A stretch of 64,000 nucleotides of DNA from Lachnospiraceae bacterium UBA3804 (GTDB taxonomy: Bacteria; Bacillota; Clostridia; Lachnospirales; Lachnospiraceae): the NCBI GenBank assembly GCA_002368665.1, contig DFEK01000003.1:1-64000 (forward strand). The letters are read 5' to 3'. Below the pieces are notes generated by a model, which did not search any database, was not told where the DNA came from, and saw only the letters and a program-made list of their open reading frames with translations. Numbering within the stretch: position 1 is the stretch's first letter; each line of letters starts with the position of its first letter. Made by a program: the position numbers and the translations under genes. Shown one piece after another: positions 61,868-64,000 of this stretch.

Positions 61868-62902
61868 TTAACCTTTCTTTCTTCGAAACAGTTTTCGATA
61901 GGTTGTCAGCGCTTCATAATACCAGAAAAACAAAAACGGTGATTTACAATGCATCCGGGTCAGTTTCTGTACTTCCGCATCCTGCTTTTCCAGAAAATAC
62001 GGATTCGTTCCGTATTCCGGGAAAGTTTCCATGATGCCCTGCCGCAGCAGGCGGAGGAAGGAAAGACGCTTCTTGAAAAACGGCATTCCGATCATATACG
62101 TAAACAATGTGTTTACATAGAAAATCTCGGCAAACCGGTATTCGATTTCCTCCGGATATTCTTCCAGATACTCTCTTTTCCAACATTCCTCAATGAAGTA
62201 AATCATTGTATCCATTCGGTCGTCACATTTCTCGCGGCTTACATGGTGTGTGGTGGAATCGGGTTTCTGGTAGTAGTAATAATTCGGTTCATCCACATAT
62301 TCAAAATGCCTGCAGCAAAGCATGGTCAACGGAGCAAGGCAGTTATCTTCGTAGAAAACATGCTCCGGAAACCAAAGGCCGTTATCAATAAAAATCTCAC
62401 GGCGATAGATTTTCGTTACCATGCTGCCCGGGTCAAGCAGTAACTTCGCATAATCTGCCGGCCCCAAAACTCCCGTCGGCGAGTCGGCATTGTTCCGGAT
62501 GACCTCGCCTACCGTAAAGGACTGCTCGGACGTTAAATTGATATTGCAACCGACAATATCCGCACCGGTCTCCTGCGCTTTCTTTAAAAGCTTCTCGTAA
62601 TAGTCCGGGCTTATCCAGTCATCGCTGTCGATAAAGCCAAACCACTCTCCGCTTGCCGCGCGGATTCCCAAATTTTTCGCTCCGCCCTGCCTTCTGTTTT
62701 CGGGAGAGGCGATCACCTTAAGTCTCCCGGGATGGTCTTTCTCGTATTGGCGTAAAACTTCCAGCGACTGATCCGTGGATGCATCATCCACAGCAATAAT
62801 TTCATAATCGTCTATCGTCTGGTTTAACAGGGACTCCATACAAAACTGCAAAAGTCCTTCTTTGGCCATATTGTATACCGGTACTATAATACTGAGTTTC
62901 AT
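61868..62902 (-). CDS. Family 2 glycosyltransferase
   Basis: A 344-residue cytoplasmic enzyme with LSIIVPVYNMAKEGLL, VDDASTDQSLEVL, GGAKNLGIRAASGEW and the metal site FIDSDDWISPDYYE near 90-103. The second half (about 200-344) is rich in aromatic residues and has PNYYYYQKPDSTTHH near 205-219, as in capsule glycosyltransferases of the CpsI/EpsJ kind. No membrane segment. It lies 8 bases after the ABC exporter gene and three before the GtrB-type gene. Confidence 0.9.
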   Translation of the reverse strand: MKLSIIVPVYNMAKEGLLQFCMESLLNQTIDDYEIIAVDDASTDQSLEVLRQYEKDHPGRLKVIASPENRRQGGAKNLGIRAASGEWFGFIDSDDWISPDYYEKLLKKAQETGADIVGCNINLTSEQSFTVGEVIRNNADSPTGVLGPADYAKLLLDPGSMVTKIYRREIFIDNGLWFPEHVFYEDNCLAPLTMLCCRHFEYVDEPNYYYYQKPDSTTHHVSREKCDDRMDTMIYFIEECWKREYLEEYPEEIEYRFAEIFYVNTLFTYMIGMPFFKKRLSFLRLLRQGIMETFPEYGTNPYFLEKQDAEVQKLTRMHCKSPFLFFWYYEALTTYRKLFRRKKG

Positions 62903-62910
62903 CTTCCGTT

Positions 62911-64000
62911 TTATCGTTCCTTGATTACCTGTTTATTCTCAACGCGGTATACCGCGTCGCATTTCTCTATGGTCTGCAGTCGGTGTGCAATGATGATCAT
63001 GGTCTTGCTTCCCTGCAGGCGGTTAATGGAATCCACAATCGCTTTCTCCGTTTCGTTATCCAAAGCACTGGTTGCTTCATCCATAACCAGAACTTCCGGA
63101 TCATCATACAAAGCTCTTGCGATACCGATTCGCTGTCTCTGTCCGCCGGAAATCTGAAGTCCGCGTTCTCCGATTCCGGTGTTGATTCCGTCGGGAAGTG
63201 TCTTTACAAACTCGTCAAGTTGGGCTTCTTTCAAAGCCTCCCAAACACGGTCATCGTCAATTTCTTCCTCGCGGATTCCGAATGCCACATTTCTTCGGAT
63301 TGTATCATCAAGCATGAAAATACTCTGCGGAATATAACCGACATTCTTTAACCATTTACGATAGTTTCCGTTCTCAAAAATATTCACGCCGTCAACGCAG
63401 ATCTCACCTTCCTGCGCTTTTAACAAGCCGAGAAGGATATCCACTATGGTTGATTTGCCCGCACCGGTTGTACCGACAATTCCGACGCTCGTACCGATGG
63501 GGATCGTTAAGTTCGCATGTTCCAAAATATTCACACCGCGTGTATTCGCATAATGGAATGTAATATCGGTCATTGTGATTTCTTTCGTCGCCGGAAGTTT
63601 CTCCGTCGGCGGTTCCAAAGAGGAAATATCCGTTTTGCCGGACTGTATTTCATCCTGCAGGTTATCGGTTACTCCCATAAAGAACGGTTCAAAGTAAGCG
63701 ATATTGTTCAACTGATTGTTAATCCGGTTTGCACAGGGCATCAATCTGGTCAGGCCAAACGCGAACACTGAAAGTGTTCCGATTGATTTGGCAGCATCGC
63801 CTCCGTAAAGGTAAAGATAGAGGAAATACAAAACCACACCTGCCATGCAGACCACTTCAATAATCAATCTGGGGATATTGTTGATGACAGTATATTTCTG
63901 TACGGCTCCTACATATCCCTTACCGCATTCCTTGTAATCTTCCACAAACTGCTTTTCTCTGCCGGAAACCTTGATTTCTTTAATACCCATGACCGTTTCG
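62911..64000 (-). CDS. Type I ABC exporter, ATP-binding half (partial, runs off right edge)
   Basis: The frame stays open to the right edge (residues E-T-V precede the first in-window ATG at 63990), so the visible 363 residues are the C-terminal part of a longer gene. MGIKEIKVSGREKQF followed by membrane helices, then a full nucleotide-binding domain with Walker A GTTGAGKST, signature ISGGQRQRIGIARAL, Walker B VLVMDEATSALD and switch HRL, is the plan of fused exporters such as MsbA and the PglK lipid-oligosaccharide flippase. Its place at the head of a glycosyltransferase run favours a glycan flippase, a second export route besides Wzm/Wzt. Confidence 0.9.
   Translation of the reverse strand, partial: ETVMGIKEIKVSGREKQFVEDYKECGKGYVGAVQKYTVINNIPRLIIEVVCMAGVVLYFLYLYLYGGDAAKSIGTLSVFAFGLTRLMPCANRINNQLNNIAYFEPFFMGVTDNLQDEIQSGKTDISSLEPPTEKLPATKEITMTDITFHYANTRGVNILEHANLTIPIGTSVGIVGTTGAGKSTIVDILLGLLKAQEGEICVDGVNIFENGNYRKWLKNVGYIPQSIFMLDDTIRRNVAFGIREEEIDDDRVWEALKEAQLDEFVKTLPDGINTGIGERGLQISGGQRQRIGIARALYDDPEVLVMDEATSALDNETEKAIVDSINRLQGSKTMIIIAHRLQTIEKCDAVYRVENKQVIKER

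Overview
The window looks like a chromosomal segment of a Firmicute, most likely a Lachnospiraceae-type Clostridium. This rests on gene families and signals, not on a database search: Hsp33, ClpX with its zinc domain, an LCP-family protein, purine-rich ribosome sites, several TTG starts, and sigma-A type promoters (TTGACA/TATAAT) with rho-independent terminators. Almost every gene lies on the minus strand. The one exception is a glycosyltransferase-like gene at 35960-37054. Coding density is very high and no gene-free stretch exceeds 300 bases. I saw no tRNA, rRNA, CRISPR array, insertion sequence or phage gene.

Region 1 (1-7.5 kb) is an operon read right to left: an ECF sigma factor, its probable anti-sigma factor, an 810-residue exported membrane protein, an ABC ATPase with a Met/Pro/Asn/Gly repeat tail, its ABC-2 permease, and a membrane protein with a long Gly-Gln-Gln tail that leaves the window at the left edge. 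This last gene is open at the edge and antisense to a spurious leucine-rich frame. Region 2 (7.5-18.5 kb) holds housekeeping and envelope genes: hslO, a methyltransferase, a small multidrug-export family protein, hisC, an exported acidic Cys-rich protein with a TTG start, clpX, an HtrA protease, a rhamnosyltransferase-like GT2 and an LCP protein.

Region 3 (18.6-35.8 kb) is a polysaccharide operon that probably starts at a promoter ahead of nagB. It contains nagB, rfbB, rfbA, rfbC, a Wzm/Wzt-type exporter whose ATPase has a C-terminal carbohydrate-binding-like domain, a methyltransferase-kinase fusion resembling the O-antigen chain terminator WbdD, four GT2 glycosyltransferases, a phosphoglucomutase and a WbaP-type initiating phosphotransferase. 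Together they suggest a lipid-linked glycan that is started by WbaP, extended in the cytoplasm, capped, exported by ABC transport and perhaps attached to the wall by the LCP protein.

Region 4 (37-64 kb) is a second, larger surface-glycan region. It has the GDP-mannose genes manA, manC and gmd, a WecE-type aminotransferase with a GNAT acetyltransferase, four polyprenyl-phosphate-type GT2 enzymes interleaved with polytopic GT-C-like membrane proteins, an acyltransferase-3, one intact and one degenerate SGNH protein, a large membrane-anchored GH25 muramidase, and at the right edge a truncated type I ABC exporter. The repeated pairing of GT2 with membrane transferase suggests several sugars are added on the outer face of the membrane. 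Neither nucleotide-sugar branch has its final reductase in the window (no rfbD, no fcl/rmd).
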